Positions 8,561 to 17,659 are shown, counted from the stretch's first letter. The stretch is DNA of 64,000 bases from Aurantimonadaceae bacterium (GCA_947474855.1 CANJKV010000004.1:18642-82641), one strand, 5' to 3'. The notes: generated from the letters alone by a model not told the origin. Program-made: numbers and translations.

Positions 8561-9580
8561 ATGAGATGGATCAGAGCCGCCGCGCTCTTCGCGGCCCTTG
8601 CGGCTGCAATGCCGGCCGGAAGCGTGACGGCCCAGGAGCCGACATCCCCGCAGCCGATCACGGTGGTGCTCGCCAATCCGTCCGCGATAAACATCACGCC
8701 GGTCTGGACGGCCATCGGTGAGAACTACTTCGCCGAGGAAGGTCTGGAGGTGTCGATCCAGGCGGTGAACGGCTCGGCGGCGGTTCTCCAGGCCGTGGCC
8801 GCGGGCCAGGCGCAGATCGGCCAGCCGGGCGCCGGGCCGACCATCAACGCGCGGGCGAACGGCCTCGACGTCCAGTTCTTCTACAACCTCAACCCGCAAA
8901 GCGCCTTCGGCATCCTCGTTCCCGCCGAGAGCGGCCTCGCCGCCCCCACCGACCTCAAAGGCAAGGTGATCGGCGTCGGCACGGCGGACGGCGCGGAAAC
9001 GGCGTTCGCGCGAACCATCATGACGGATGCCGGCCTGGAAGAAGGACGCGACTACGAGTTCCTCGTCGTGGGTGATGGAGGCCTTGCGGTCGCGGGCTTC
9101 ACCCGCGGCGACATCGACGCCTACGCCGCGGCGACGAGCGACGGCGCGATCCTTGATCAGCGCGGCCTCAAGACCACGAACATCACGCCGCCGGCCTTCC
9201 GGTCGTATTTCGGCAACGGCTTCGTCGCCCTCTCCTCCTTCATCGAAGAGAACCCGGACGTGATCGAGAAGTTCGGCCGGGCCGTCGCGCGCGGCTCGAC
9301 CTTTGCCATGAACCCGGCCAACATCGAGACCGTGCTCGAACACACGGCGGCGGGCAACCCACAGGAGGGCGAGGACAAGAACTTCGCTCGCGCTCTCACG
9401 ACAGCGATCATCGCGCGCCAAACGCCGCCGGACGGCAAACGGCTCGGCGAGAACGATCCAGCCGCGTGGGATGCATGGCATGACAGCCTGATCGCTTCCG
9501 GAGACCTCGACGCCCCGCTGCCGGACATTCACGAAGCCTACACGAACCGCTTTGTGGAGGCTTGGGCCCAGGGCCTTTGA
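8561..9580 (+). CDS. Second ABC solute-binding protein (NMT1/SsuA-like), paralogue of the 5047 gene
   Basis: This 339-residue protein has a signal peptide ending near SVTAQEP and the same fold and motifs as the binding protein at 5047: ANPSAINITPVW, ENYFAEEGLEV, VLQAVAAGQAQIGQPGAGP, IGVGTADGAE and SYFGNG. The two are clearly tandem paralogues, but this one is separated from them by the regulator. The ATG at 8561 has GGGAGGAG upstream. No second ATPase or permease is nearby, so it probably feeds the same transporter at 6075-7747 with a different or overlapping ligand. The end at 9580 is followed by a long non-coding stretch. Confidence 0.87.
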   Translation: MRWIRAAALFAALAAAMPAGSVTAQEPTSPQPITVVLANPSAINITPVWTAIGENYFAEEGLEVSIQAVNGSAAVLQAVAAGQAQIGQPGAGPTINARANGLDVQFFYNLNPQSAFGILVPAESGLAAPTDLKGKVIGVGTADGAETAFARTIMTDAGLEEGRDYEFLVVGDGGLAVAGFTRGDIDAYAAATSDGAILDQRGLKTTNITPPAFRSYFGNGFVALSSFIEENPDVIEKFGRAVARGSTFAMNPANIETVLEHTAAGNPQEGEDKNFARALTTAIIARQTPPDGKRLGENDPAAWDAWHDSLIASGDLDAPLPDIHEAYTNRFVEAWAQGL

Positions 9581-10171
9581 TAAGAGGCAACGGCGAGTGC
9601 GTCGTCCACCTAACGCACTTGCATGGAATCAAGTCGTGTTCAGATCGACAGCTGAGTCTCCACTCATCCCGGCTGCACTGGGCGAGCGGACGTGCCGGGA
9701 GTGTGGCTCGTCAGCGAAAAACGGCGGATCCGCTTTTAGAGCTCGACGAGGAAAAGCTCGCGGACACGAAGCTAATACGCTGATATAGTTGCAGAACACA
9801 TTGGCTGTGTCGAAGGACTTCGCTCTCGGCTTGGCGCCGCGGCGACGGACCTATGGCTGTCAGCGTCCTCGAAGCTTGCGAATGATCGCCATTGCATCCT
9901 CCGGCGGTATCCAGAGGATGCGTAGGACGCCGGCACAGCGATGCCGAGGATCGCCAGCGACTCCGGCTGACCACAGGTGGAGCGCGGCCACGATGATCGC
10001 CAACCGGGCGTTCCAGCCGATTTTCCTCCTTCAGAGCCCATCACGGACTCGTGATGGAACCATCACCTTCTCGACACATGCTCGGCCGGCCGCCGTCAAA
10101 ATCCTCAAGCATCTAGCGCCCGCCAGAAGACGATCTGAGAACAAGATCGGCAGGCGCCAAGAGCGACAAGG
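9581..10171. other. Non-coding gap before the cell wall hydrolase gene
   Basis: I find no credible gene on either strand; the short open frames are low-complexity Arg/Ser/Pro sequences. The one clear structure is a perfect hairpin at 10038-10057, described separately. Confidence 0.45.
10038..10066. repeat. Palindrome with an extra half-site upstream of the hydrolase gene
   Basis: CCATCACG (10038-10045) and CGTGATGG (10050-10057) form a perfect 8-bp inverted repeat around GACT, followed by a third half-site CCATCAC at 10060-10066. It lies about 110 bp upstream of the hydrolase start and may be an operator or an RNA stem-loop. Confidence 0.45.
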
Positions 10172-10822
10172 ATGATGATGATCTACTCGCGGCTGACGAG
10201 CCTGATCGCCTGCGCGATCATATCCACGATGATCTTTGCTCCAGCCTCTTCAGCAGAAGAATCTTCCAAGATCAGCGCCCATGGCCGCACCTCAGTCGTC
10301 CTCAAGCCGGGCGATGGCCTTGCTGAACTTGCAAGCCGGGCGCCCTCGACATCATCTCACTCAGATCAAACTTCCGCCCACTCCAGCGGTCGGCCGGACG
10401 CGAACCTGGTTGCGGGCGAGAGGGAACTCGAATGCCTCGCACGCGGCATCTACTTCGAGGCCAGGGGCGAGCCCACGAGCGGCAAACTAGCCGTGGGTCA
10501 AGTGATCCTGAACAGGGTCGCGAGCCCGGCCTATCCGGACACGGTCTGCGACGTCGTCTATCAGAACGATCAACTGCGCAACCGCTGCCAATTCTCCTTC
10601 GCCTGCGACGGCGCTCCCGACGTGATCGCGGAGATGGGGAAGTGGCATGAAATCCGCCTCCTGGCCAAGCGCCTCCTCGACAAGGTGGACGTCGACGTCG
10701 AGCCGGCGCTGCTGACCTCGACCCATTATCACGCGCAGTCCGTCAACCCGCGTTGGGCGCGCAAGCTCGTCCTAACCGGGCGCGTCGGTCAGCACCTCTT
10801 CTACCGCGACCGCACCGCATGA
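10172..10822 (+). CDS. Cell wall hydrolase (SleB-like, Hydrolase_2 family)
   Basis: The protein is 216 residues with an N-terminal signal peptide or anchor (hydrophobic core to about residue 28, APASSAEE) and a low-complexity Ser-rich linker to about residue 80. It ends in a SleB-type domain: ECLARGIYFEARGEP, LAVGQVILNRV, NDQLRNRCQFSFACDG and THYHA. This family cleaves cortex or peptidoglycan glycan strands; in Alphaproteobacteria the enzymes act in the periplasm on wall remodelling. Three in-frame ATGs lie in a row at 10172, 10175 and 10178, with only a weak AAGG ahead, so the exact start is uncertain. It is monocistronic, flanked by a long gap upstream and a convergent hydantoinase downstream. 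Confidence 0.82.
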   Translation: MMMIYSRLTSLIACAIISTMIFAPASSAEESSKISAHGRTSVVLKPGDGLAELASRAPSTSSHSDQTSAHSSGRPDANLVAGERELECLARGIYFEARGEPTSGKLAVGQVILNRVASPAYPDTVCDVVYQNDQLRNRCQFSFACDGAPDVIAEMGKWHEIRLLAKRLLDKVDVDVEPALLTSTHYHAQSVNPRWARKLVLTGRVGQHLFYRDRTA

Positions 10823-10982
10823 CGGAGAAAGGACTGAGGAGTGCTGATTGCGCCGGTCCCCTCCTCTCCTCTCCACACTTCTCAGCAGCACCAACGATCC
10901 GAGACCGCGCTGGCGACGATGCCGGATGGTTGCGCATTCATTGATGTGGCCGCGGCCCCTTGCTCGCCTTGTTTGACCACCG

Positions 10983-12392
10983 TTATCGGCGGGCGAGCGC
11001 CGACAGGGAGCGGGACCGATATCGGCCGGCGGGAGTCGATGCGACGAGGCGGTCGGCCTCCACCATGACCTGGCCGCCGAGAACAACGGTTGTCGGCCAA
11101 CCCTGCACCTCGATGCCCTCATAAGGGCTGTAGTCGGCGCCGTCGTGGAGATCGGCGTGGCGGATCGTGCGCCGCTCGGCCGGGTCCCAGATCGCGATGT
11201 CGGCATCCATGCCCACCGCGATGCGGCCCTTGCGCTCCAGGCCATAGACCTTGGCATGGTTGGTCGCGGTCAGGGCCACGAAGCGGGGAAGGTCGATCCG
11301 CCCCTTCATCACCCCTTCCGAGAACAGGATCGGCAGGCGCGTTTCGACGCCCGGGATGCCGTTCGGAATGTGGCGGAAGCTCTGGCGCCCCTTCGGGTTC
11401 AGCTTGCCGGCGGGGTCGTCGTAGCGGAACGGGCAATGATCGGAGGAGAAGAGGTCGAAGATCCCGGTCTCGATGCCGCGCCAGCAGGCCTGCTGCTCGG
11501 CCGCGTCCCGCGGCGGCGGCGAGCAGACGAACTTGGCGCCCTCCCAGTCCATCCCCTCGAGGTCGGCGGCAGTCAGCATCAGGTATTGCGGGCAGGTCTC
11601 GCCGACGATCGGGCGGCCGCGCGAGCGGGCGCGGGCGATCTCCTCGGCCGCCGCCCCGTTCGACACGTGGACGATGACGACGGGCACGTCGACGATCTCA
11701 GCGAGCGAGAGCGCCCGGTGCGTCGCCTCACGCTCTGCCGCGACCGGGCGCGTCGTCGCGTGGGCGCGGGGGGCGACGTCGCCCGCCACCTCGTGGCGGC
11801 CGATCAGGTAGCGGATCGCGTCCTCGTTCTCGCAATGAACCATGACGAGCGCGCCGGTGCGCCGCGCGACGTCCATCGTATCGAGAATCTCGGCGTCGTT
11901 CAGGCGCAGATCCTCGTAGGTCATGAAGACCTTGAAGGAGGTGTAGCCGTCGGCGACGAGGGCCGGCAGCTCCTGGCCGAGGACGGAGGGGCTCGGGTCG
12001 GAGACGATGAGGTGGAACGAGACGTCGGTGTAGCAGCGGCCGTCGGCGAGCGCGTGGTAAACGGTCAGGGCCTCGCGCAGCGACTGGCCCTTTTGCTGGA
12101 GGCAGAAGGGCAGCACCGTCGTGTTGCCGCCGAAGAGCGCCGAGCGCGTGCCGCTCTCGAAATCGTCGGCCATGACGATGTTCTCGCCCGAGGGCTGGGC
12201 GAGGTGGACGTGGCTGTCGATGCCGCCGGGCAGCACGTAGCGCCCTGTGGCGTCAATCTCGCGCGCGCCGGCGCCCAGCGCCTCGCCGATCTGGACGATG
12301 CGCCCGTCGCGGATGCCGACATCGGCGGAGAAGACGTCCGAGGCAGTGCCCACCGTCCCGCCGCGGATCACGAGATCGAACGGCGCGCTCAA
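10983..12392 (-). CDS. Dihydropyrimidinase/hydantoinase-type amidohydrolase
   Basis: This 469-residue cyclic amidohydrolase opens hydantoin or dihydropyrimidine rings. The binuclear metal set is complete: HVH (His61, His63) after PGGIDS, the carbamylated lysine in TSFK (Lys154), His186 in VHCENE, His242 in HVSN and Asp318 in SSDHCPF. Length and motifs fit D-hydantoinase/dihydropyrimidinase rather than allantoinase or dihydroorotase, although substrate choice within the family is not readable. Its start overlaps the stop of the class V aminotransferase by four bases, so it is the downstream gene in a leftward operon. The racemase remnant at the window start belongs to the same hydantoin pathway. 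Confidence 0.88.
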   Translation of the reverse strand: MSAPFDLVIRGGTVGTASDVFSADVGIRDGRIVQIGEALGAGAREIDATGRYVLPGGIDSHVHLAQPSGENIVMADDFESGTRSALFGGNTTVLPFCLQQKGQSLREALTVYHALADGRCYTDVSFHLIVSDPSPSVLGQELPALVADGYTSFKVFMTYEDLRLNDAEILDTMDVARRTGALVMVHCENEDAIRYLIGRHEVAGDVAPRAHATTRPVAAEREATHRALSLAEIVDVPVVIVHVSNGAAAEEIARARSRGRPIVGETCPQYLMLTAADLEGMDWEGAKFVCSPPPRDAAEQQACWRGIETGIFDLFSSDHCPFRYDDPAGKLNPKGRQSFRHIPNGIPGVETRLPILFSEGVMKGRIDLPRFVALTATNHAKVYGLERKGRIAVGMDADIAIWDPAERRTIRHADLHDGADYSPYEGIEVQGWPTTVVLGGQVMVEADRLVASTPAGRYRSRSLSALARR

Positions 12393-13612
12393 AGGCTCGG
12401 CTCCAGCGCGGCGATCAGACGGTCGACCTCGGTCGGCGTGTTGTAGTGGAGCATGGAGACCCGCACCACGCCCTCGCTCGCCGTCAGGCCGTGCTCCTCG
12501 ACGATGCGCTTGGCGTAGAAGTCGCCGTAGCGGATACCGACTTTGGCCGCATCCGCCGCCTCGACCACCGCGCGCGACGAGCGCCCTTCGGCGATGAAGG
12601 AGATGGTGGAGACCCGCTCGGCCTCCGCCGCGCTCCGCCGGCCGATCACCCGCACGCTGTTGCGGCTCGAGAGGAAATCGAGAAGGCGGGCGGTGAGCGC
12701 CTCCTCCTGCCGCGCGATGGCGGAGAAGCCCGCTTCTATCGCCGCCCGCCCGCCGGCCGCCCCGGCGCGGCGGCCCAGCTCCTCGACGTAGTCGACGGCG
12801 CCGATCGAGCCCCAGGCGGCCTCGTAGTTGATGTTGCCGGGCTCCAGCTTGTGCGGCACGCGGCTCTTGTCGAAGAAGTAGTGGTAGATGTTGTCGAGCG
12901 CGAGGAGCTTGTCGCGCTTACCGAACATCACGGCGTGGTGCGGCCCGAAGACCTTGTAGACCGAGAAGACGTAGTAGTCGGCGTCGAGTGCGCGCACGTC
13001 GATCACCCGATGCGGCGCATAGGCGACGGCGTCGACGCACAGCTCGGCGCCGGCCGCGTGGACGATGTCGGCGATGGTGCGGACGGGATTGATCGTGCCG
13101 AGGATGTTGGAAGCGTGGGTGACGCAGACGAGCTTGGTCTTCTCGCTCATCAAGCCCTTGAGGTCCTCGAGGTCGAGCTCGAAGCTTTCGGGATCGCAGC
13201 GCCACCATTTGATGACGATGCCGCGCTCCGCATGGCGCAGCCAGGGGCCGATGTTCGCTTCGTGGTCCACGTTCGTCAGGACGATCTCGTCGCCCGGCTG
13301 AAGGCGCCCGGTCATGGCCTCCGACAGGTAGCGCAGCAGGGCGGTCGTCGAGGCGCCCTCGACGATCTCGCCAGGATCGCAGTTCATAAAGCGGGCGAAG
13401 GCCTCGCGCGAGGCGGCGACGCGGCGCATCGAGACCTGGCTCGGCTCGTAGCTCGCGCCGGTCTGGACGTTGGTGTGGAGGAGGTAGTCGCGGACGCGAT
13501 CTGCCACGCTCTCCAGCACCTGCGAGCCGCCGGCATTGTCCATAAAGGCCCAGTCGCTCTTCAGGCCCGGAAACTGCGCGCGGACGATGTCGAGATCGAG
13601 ATCGGAGAGCAT
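12389..13612 (-). CDS. PLP-dependent class V aminotransferase (cysteine desulfurase-like)
   Basis: The 407-residue enzyme has the class V fold with FMDNAGGSQ near the start, the phosphate-site EGASTTALLRYL, THASNILGTINPV, the cofactor-binding Asp194 in CVDAVAYAPHR and the Schiff-base lysine in FSVYKVFGPH (Lys220). The family includes cysteine desulfurases, isopenicillin epimerase-like enzymes and amino-acid lyases. No partner Suf/Isc genes occur here, so a catabolic amino-acid role is likelier. ATG at 13612 is chosen because the family N-terminus (LDIVRAQFPGL) begins there. It is coupled to the hydantoinase by a 4-bp overlap and follows the amino-acid importer genes at a 37-bp gap. Confidence 0.87.
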   Translation of the reverse strand: MLSDLDLDIVRAQFPGLKSDWAFMDNAGGSQVLESVADRVRDYLLHTNVQTGASYEPSQVSMRRVAASREAFARFMNCDPGEIVEGASTTALLRYLSEAMTGRLQPGDEIVLTNVDHEANIGPWLRHAERGIVIKWWRCDPESFELDLEDLKGLMSEKTKLVCVTHASNILGTINPVRTIADIVHAAGAELCVDAVAYAPHRVIDVRALDADYYVFSVYKVFGPHHAVMFGKRDKLLALDNIYHYFFDKSRVPHKLEPGNINYEAAWGSIGAVDYVEELGRRAGAAGGRAAIEAGFSAIARQEEALTARLLDFLSSRNSVRVIGRRSAAEAERVSTISFIAEGRSSRAVVEAADAAKVGIRYGDFYAKRIVEEHGLTASEGVVRVSMLHYNTPTEVDRLIAALEPSL

Positions 13613-13649
13613 GGGAGAGCCTTGCGTTTCGGCGCTGCGGCGCCGGAGT

Positions 13650-14396
13650 TCAGTGATTGAGGACGGCGTCGAGGAAGGCGCGGGCGCGCTCGTTGGTCGT
13701 GGCCGAGAAGAAGACGTCGGGCGTCGACACCTCGCGGATCTCGCCCGCCTCCATGAACACGATGCGGTCGGCGACCTGGCGGGCAAAGCCCATCTCGTGG
13801 GTGACCAGCACCATGGTGACGCCGGAATGGGCGAGCGAGCGGATGACCTGCAGCACCTCGCCGACCATCTCCGGGTCGAGCGCCGAGGTCGGCTCGTCGA
13901 AGAGGAGGATGCGCGGCTCCATGGCGAGGGCGCGCGCGATCCCGACGCGCTGCTGCTGGCCGCCGGAGAGCTGGCCTGGATACTTCTCCGCCTGGCTGGC
14001 GATGCCGACGCGCTCGAGGAGGGTCCTCGCCTTGGTTCGGGCCGCCTCCCAGGTCAGGCCCTTCACCCGCACCGGCCCCAGCGCGACGTTGTCGAGGACG
14101 GTTTGGTTGGGGAAGAGGTTGAAGGACTGGAAGACCATGCCGGTCTGCTGGCGGACCTTCAGGAGGTTCGGCCCGCGCTCGACTCGCACGCCGCCGACGA
14201 AGACGTCGCCGCTATCGTATTCCTCCAGGTGGTTGATGCAGCGGATCAGCGTCGACTTGCCGGAGCCCGAGGGGCCGAGGAGCACGACGACCTCGCCCGC
14301 CGCGACGTCGAGGTCAACGTTGCGCAGCGCCTCGAAGGTGCCGAAGCGCCGGCCGACGCCGCGCATGCGGATAATGGGATTGGGGATCGTGCTCAT
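13650..14396 (-). CDS. Polar amino-acid ABC importer ATPase (GlnQ/HisP-like)
   Basis: The 248-residue ATPase carries Walker A GPSGSGKST, the LSGGQQQRVGIARAL signature, Walker B ILLFDEPTSALDPE and the VTHEMGFAR switch region, all characteristic of the polar amino-acid uptake family. The ATG at 14396 overlaps the permease stop at 14393, giving tight coupling. It energises the permease at 14393-15064 with the binding protein at 15319. It is the middle of a leftward operon running from the binding protein through to the hydantoinase, consistent with import and breakdown of an amino acid or its cyclic derivative. Confidence 0.92.
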   Translation of the reverse strand: MSTIPNPIIRMRGVGRRFGTFEALRNVDLDVAAGEVVVLLGPSGSGKSTLIRCINHLEEYDSGDVFVGGVRVERGPNLLKVRQQTGMVFQSFNLFPNQTVLDNVALGPVRVKGLTWEAARTKARTLLERVGIASQAEKYPGQLSGGQQQRVGIARALAMEPRILLFDEPTSALDPEMVGEVLQVIRSLAHSGVTMVLVTHEMGFARQVADRIVFMEAGEIREVSTPDVFFSATTNERARAFLDAVLNH

Positions 14397-15064
14397 CGGG
14401 CGCGCCCCTGGTAGCGCTTCTCGAAGCGGGCGACGAGCCGCACCAGCGGCAGGAGGATCAGGAGGTAGAGAACGGCGGCGCCGATGAGCGGCGTCGGGTT
14501 GGCGGCGAGCGCCTGGGCCTGCGTCGCCTGCTTCAGGAGGTCGGGCAGCGCCACGACGGAGGCGAGCGCGGTGTCCTTCATGACGTTGATCGAGTTGTTG
14601 GTGAGCGGCGGGATGACGATGCGGATCGCCTGGGGAAGCACCACGTCGCGCATGACGTCGAAGGGGCGCAGCCCGACCGACTGCGCCGCCTCGAACTGCC
14701 CACGCGGGATCGCCTCGATGCCGGCGCGGTAGATCTCGGCGGTGTAGGCGCTCGACACGGTCGCGAGCGCCAGACACGCCGAAGCGAAAGGCGAGAGGCT
14801 GACCCCGAGAAAGGGAAAGGCGTAGTAGACGATCACCAACCAGACGAGGACGGGGAGCGCCCGGAAGACGTCGATATAGGCGACCGCCAGCCAGCGCAGC
14901 CAGCGCGGCGCATAGAGCCGCACGAGCGCCAGCGCCAGGCCGCCGACGAGACCGAGCGCGATCGACAGGGCGCCGAGAAGGATCGTGCGCCAGAGCCCTT
15001 GCAGGAGCAGAGGCAGCGACCGGACGAGGACGTCCAGGTTGAAGAAGGTGTTGACGATGCTCAT
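14393..15064 (-). CDS. Polar amino-acid ABC importer permease (HisM/GlnP-like)
   Basis: This 223-residue inner-membrane protein has five predicted membrane helices and the HisM/GlnP-type EAA loop: EAAQSVGLRPFDVMRDVVLPQ. The segment YIDVFRALPVLVWLVIVYYA is the conserved early helix of the family. A single permease is present, so it probably forms a homodimer. It starts 254 bp after the binding protein on this strand, across a region full of hairpins, and overlaps the ATPase gene by four bases. Confidence 0.9.
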   Translation of the reverse strand: MSIVNTFFNLDVLVRSLPLLLQGLWRTILLGALSIALGLVGGLALALVRLYAPRWLRWLAVAYIDVFRALPVLVWLVIVYYAFPFLGVSLSPFASACLALATVSSAYTAEIYRAGIEAIPRGQFEAAQSVGLRPFDVMRDVVLPQAIRIVIPPLTNNSINVMKDTALASVVALPDLLKQATQAQALAANPTPLIGAAVLYLLILLPLVRLVARFEKRYQGRAR

Positions 15065-15116
15065 GCCCGCTGCCGTTGTGCGTGAGAAGAGGCGGGGCTA
15101 CCGCCCCGATCCCCGC

Positions 15117-15298
15117 CCGGGAACGAGTTCCCGGCCCCTTCCCTCTTTAGCCAGTTTCCGATCGGCGGGGGCAGAGCCTCCTCCGCCGATCGGACATGAG
15201 CCAAAGGAAGAGGGGTCCAGGGGACATCATGTCCCGTCCGAAGAACGGGCGAGACCCGTGGCTCGCCCAGGGCAGGGGCGCGGGGACGGCGTCCCCGC
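15117..15298 (-). promoter_or_regulatory. Intercistronic cluster of five perfect hairpins
   Basis: Between the binding protein and permease genes lie five perfect inverted repeats: 15117-15124/15127-15134 (8 bp), 15158-15168/15183-15193 (11 bp, loop 14), 15221-15227/15229-15235 (7 bp), 15247-15253/15262-15268 (7 bp) and 15280-15287/15291-15298 (8 bp). Such structures commonly protect the 3' end of the binding-protein message or lower permease expression. Here they are unusually dense. Confidence 0.6.
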
Positions 15299-15318
15299 AT
15301 CACCCGCGGAACGATAGG

Positions 15319-16110
15319 CTACTGGAGCTTGGGCGTGTCGCGGACCTCGGCCGAGGAGGTGCCGGCGTCGGGCTTTGCGCCGAACCACTTCTCGTGGATC
15401 TCGGCGACGAAGCCCTCGTTTTTCAAGGCGGTAATCGCCTCGCTGGCCTTGGCGGTCAGCTCGCTGTCCTTCGAGAACATCATGGAATACTGCTCGCCGC
15501 TCGGGATGCGGGCGACGACAGCAAGTTCCGGCTTGTCCTTGATGTAGTAGGCGACGGCCGGAATGTCGGAGATGTAGCCGTCGAGGCGCCCGCCCGCGAG
15601 GTCGAGCATCGCCGGCTGGAGGCCCTCGTAGCGGCGGATCTCACCGATGCCGTATTCGGCCTGATGGGCGGTCGCCCAGATGTCGCCGGTCGAGCCGGTA
15701 TCGACGCCGACGGTCTTGCCCTTCAGCGTGTCGAGGCCCTTCACCTCGGAATCGGTCCGGGTCGAGAGCGACTGGTCGCTGTCGTAGTAGGGCTGAGCGA
15801 AGGAGACCGACTTCAGGCGCTCCTGGGTGATGGTGATCGAGGAGATCGCGGCGTCGATGCGGCCGGACTGCACAGCCGAGAACAGGCCGTTGAACGGGAT
15901 GTTCTGGATGTCGACCCCGTCATAGCCCAGGCGCTTGGCGACTTCCTTCGCGAGGTCGACCTCGAAGCCGACGATCTCGCCGCTCTGATCCTGGAACTCC
16001 CAGGGCAGGTTGCCGACGTTGGCGCCCACGGTCAGCATCTCGGCCGAAGCCGCGACGGCCGAGAGGGAAAGGGCCGCGACGGCGAGGGCGGCCAGTTTCA
16101 TGCGGATCAT
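15319..16110 (-). CDS. Polar amino-acid ABC importer periplasmic binding protein
   Basis: The 263-residue protein has a clear signal peptide (MIRMKLAALAVAALSL, cleavage near ASAEM) and an SBP_bac_3 domain: VGANVGNLPWEFQD, GEIVGFEVDLAKEVAKRLGY, DAAISSITITQERL, and the substrate carboxylate/amino-binding stretch around TVGVDTGSTGD. It ends in EIHEKWFG as usual for the family. AGGAG lies just before the ATG at 16110. It is the first gene of the leftward uptake operon; hairpins downstream probably set its excess over the membrane parts. Substrate specificity is not readable. Confidence 0.9.
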   Translation of the reverse strand: MIRMKLAALAVAALSLSAVAASAEMLTVGANVGNLPWEFQDQSGEIVGFEVDLAKEVAKRLGYDGVDIQNIPFNGLFSAVQSGRIDAAISSITITQERLKSVSFAQPYYDSDQSLSTRTDSEVKGLDTLKGKTVGVDTGSTGDIWATAHQAEYGIGEIRRYEGLQPAMLDLAGGRLDGYISDIPAVAYYIKDKPELAVVARIPSGEQYSMMFSKDSELTAKASEAITALKNEGFVAEIHEKWFGAKPDAGTSSAEVRDTPKLQ

Positions 16111-16342
16111 GTCGGCTCCTATGGGTTGGGGATGGTTGCTTCGTCGGCACGGCGGGACGGCGCCTGGGCTGATGAAGAATCATGCAGCCCCGATCAGAAA
16201 ATGCACACATGAACTGCATGCACTTTCTGTGACAAGGAGTATGACGGAACGGCGGTCTTGCAAAGCGAAAAATAAGTTGCGCGAAGCGCCGGGTTCGCCG
16301 ACGTCGCATACCGCAGCTCGCGTCCGTCCGCCCGGGCGCCCT

Positions 16343-17071
16343 TTAGGTCCGGCGCTTGGTGCGCCTCGGCGACGGCGCATTCGGGATGGCATAGGGGGCG
16401 AGGATGTCCATCAGGTCGCCGCGCGGCTCGGGCGCCTGGAGAAGGGCGCGCCGGGCCACCTGATCAAGATGTCCGGCCATGACGTTCATGGCGCGCTTCT
16501 CGTCGCCCGCCACCAAGGCGTCGATGACCTCCCGGTGCTCGGCGATGGCGCAGTCGCTCGAATGCGGGCGGCCGAAGGTCGAGAGCGACAGGCAGGAGCG
16601 GTAGGCCGTTTCGCGGACGTAGCGCAGGAGCGTCGGCTTGCCGGTCATCTCCGCGAGGCGGACGTGGAACTCGGTGGCGAGGCGCAGCGACACGACTTCG
16701 GAGCCGTCGCGTGCACGCTCCTCTTCGAGCGTGTGGGCGTTCAGCTCCTCGACCTGACGGGGCGACAGGCGGCCGCACAGGGCCCGCACCACCAAACGCT
16801 CCAACTCGATCCGGATATCGAACTCGTCTCGCGCCTCCTCGAAGGACGGCGTCGCGACCACGGCGATGCGGTTGCGGCGCAGCTCGACGAGGCCTTCGGA
16901 GGCGAGCTGGCCGAGAGCATGGCGGGCGATGGTGCGGCTGACGCCGAAGCGCTCGCCGAGTTGATCCTCGGGCAGTTTGTCGCCGGGCGACAACGCCCGC
17001 TCCAGGATCGCACGGCGGATGGCGCGGCAGATCGTGGACGCTCGGTCGCCATGCTCCCCCTTCGCCGTCAC
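16343..17071 (-). CDS. GntR-family transcriptional regulator (FCD subgroup)
   Basis: The winged helix-turn-helix spans the N-terminal about 70 residues (AIRRAILERALSPGDKL, LGERFGVSRTIARHALGQL). An FCD sensor domain follows with its conserved His residues (ATEFHVRLAEM, AEHREVIDAL, MAGHLDQVARR). I chose GTG at 17071 because AAGGAG sits eight bases upstream; the frame stays open to an ATG at 17191, but that extension looks non-homologous. The gene lies upstream of the amino-acid uptake operon, same strand, with a 232-bp gap that includes an AT-richer stretch near 16.2 kb suitable for the operon promoter. It probably represses that operon. The ligand is unknown. Confidence 0.82.
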   Translation of the reverse strand: MTAKGEHGDRASTICRAIRRAILERALSPGDKLPEDQLGERFGVSRTIARHALGQLASEGLVELRRNRIAVVATPSFEEARDEFDIRIELERLVVRALCGRLSPRQVEELNAHTLEEERARDGSEVVSLRLATEFHVRLAEMTGKPTLLRYVRETAYRSCLSLSTFGRPHSSDCAIAEHREVIDALVAGDEKRAMNVMAGHLDQVARRALLQAPEPRGDLMDILAPYAIPNAPSPRRTKRRT

Positions 17072-17251
17072 CGCTCGCTCCTTCGCTCCGCCGCCGACAT
17101 CGTTCGACAGGACTCGCGAATAGCATTCCGGTCCGCCGGACAGAAGCGCGCATCGTTCGACGACATCTCGCGGCCGGCGGCATTCCTGCATGCAGTTGCT
17201 CGTCCGTGTGAATGCGATTCTGACAGGCCATCTTACCCGGCCTGCCGCAGC

Positions 17252-17659
17252 TCAGGTATTGCCAGGAGACGGCAACGCGCTGCGGGCGATCTGGGCGTCC
17301 AAGGCCTCGTAGTCGAAGTAGCCGATGGTCTCGTAGAGTTCCTGGCGGGTCTGCATGCGCGGCAGCATGGCGGCCGCGGAACTGTCGCGGGCGATCGTCG
17401 CGTAGAGCTCGTTCTGCGCCTTGGCCGCGACGCGCAGCGAGCTGACGGGCCAGATCACCATGGCATAGCCGAAGCTTTCGAACTCGTGCGCGGTGAAGGG
17501 CGGCGTGCGCCCGAACTCGGTCATGTTGGCGAGAAGTGGCACGCCGGGCAACGCCCGGGCGAAGGCGCGGAACATCTCGGCATCCGTCAGCGCCTCGGGA
17601 AAGATCGCGTCGGCGCCGGCTTCGAGATAAAGGCGGGCCCGGGCGACCGCGCCGTCCAA
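17252..17659 (-). pseudogene. 5'-truncated methylisocitrate lyase/PEP mutase family gene (prpB-like)
   Basis: Only the C-terminal 135 residues of an isocitrate-lyase superfamily enzyme remain: LDGAVARARLYLEAGADAIFPEAL, then VPLLANMTEFGRTP and the family tail with TRQELYETIGYFDYEALD. The missing N-terminal about 150 residues hold the catalytic KKCGH region and most metal ligands, so the product would be inactive. The homologous part stops abruptly at 17660, where an unrelated gene fragment begins on the other strand. No start codon with a binding site is seen at the break. The pseudogene call is firm; methylisocitrate lyase is the nearest family by the tail motifs. Confidence 0.8.

Noticed and set aside
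9789..10175. A 128-codon open frame upstream of the cell wall hydrolase
   Set aside because: Arg/Pro/Ser-rich, no homology, no ribosome binding site and overlapped by an equally open frame on the other strand.
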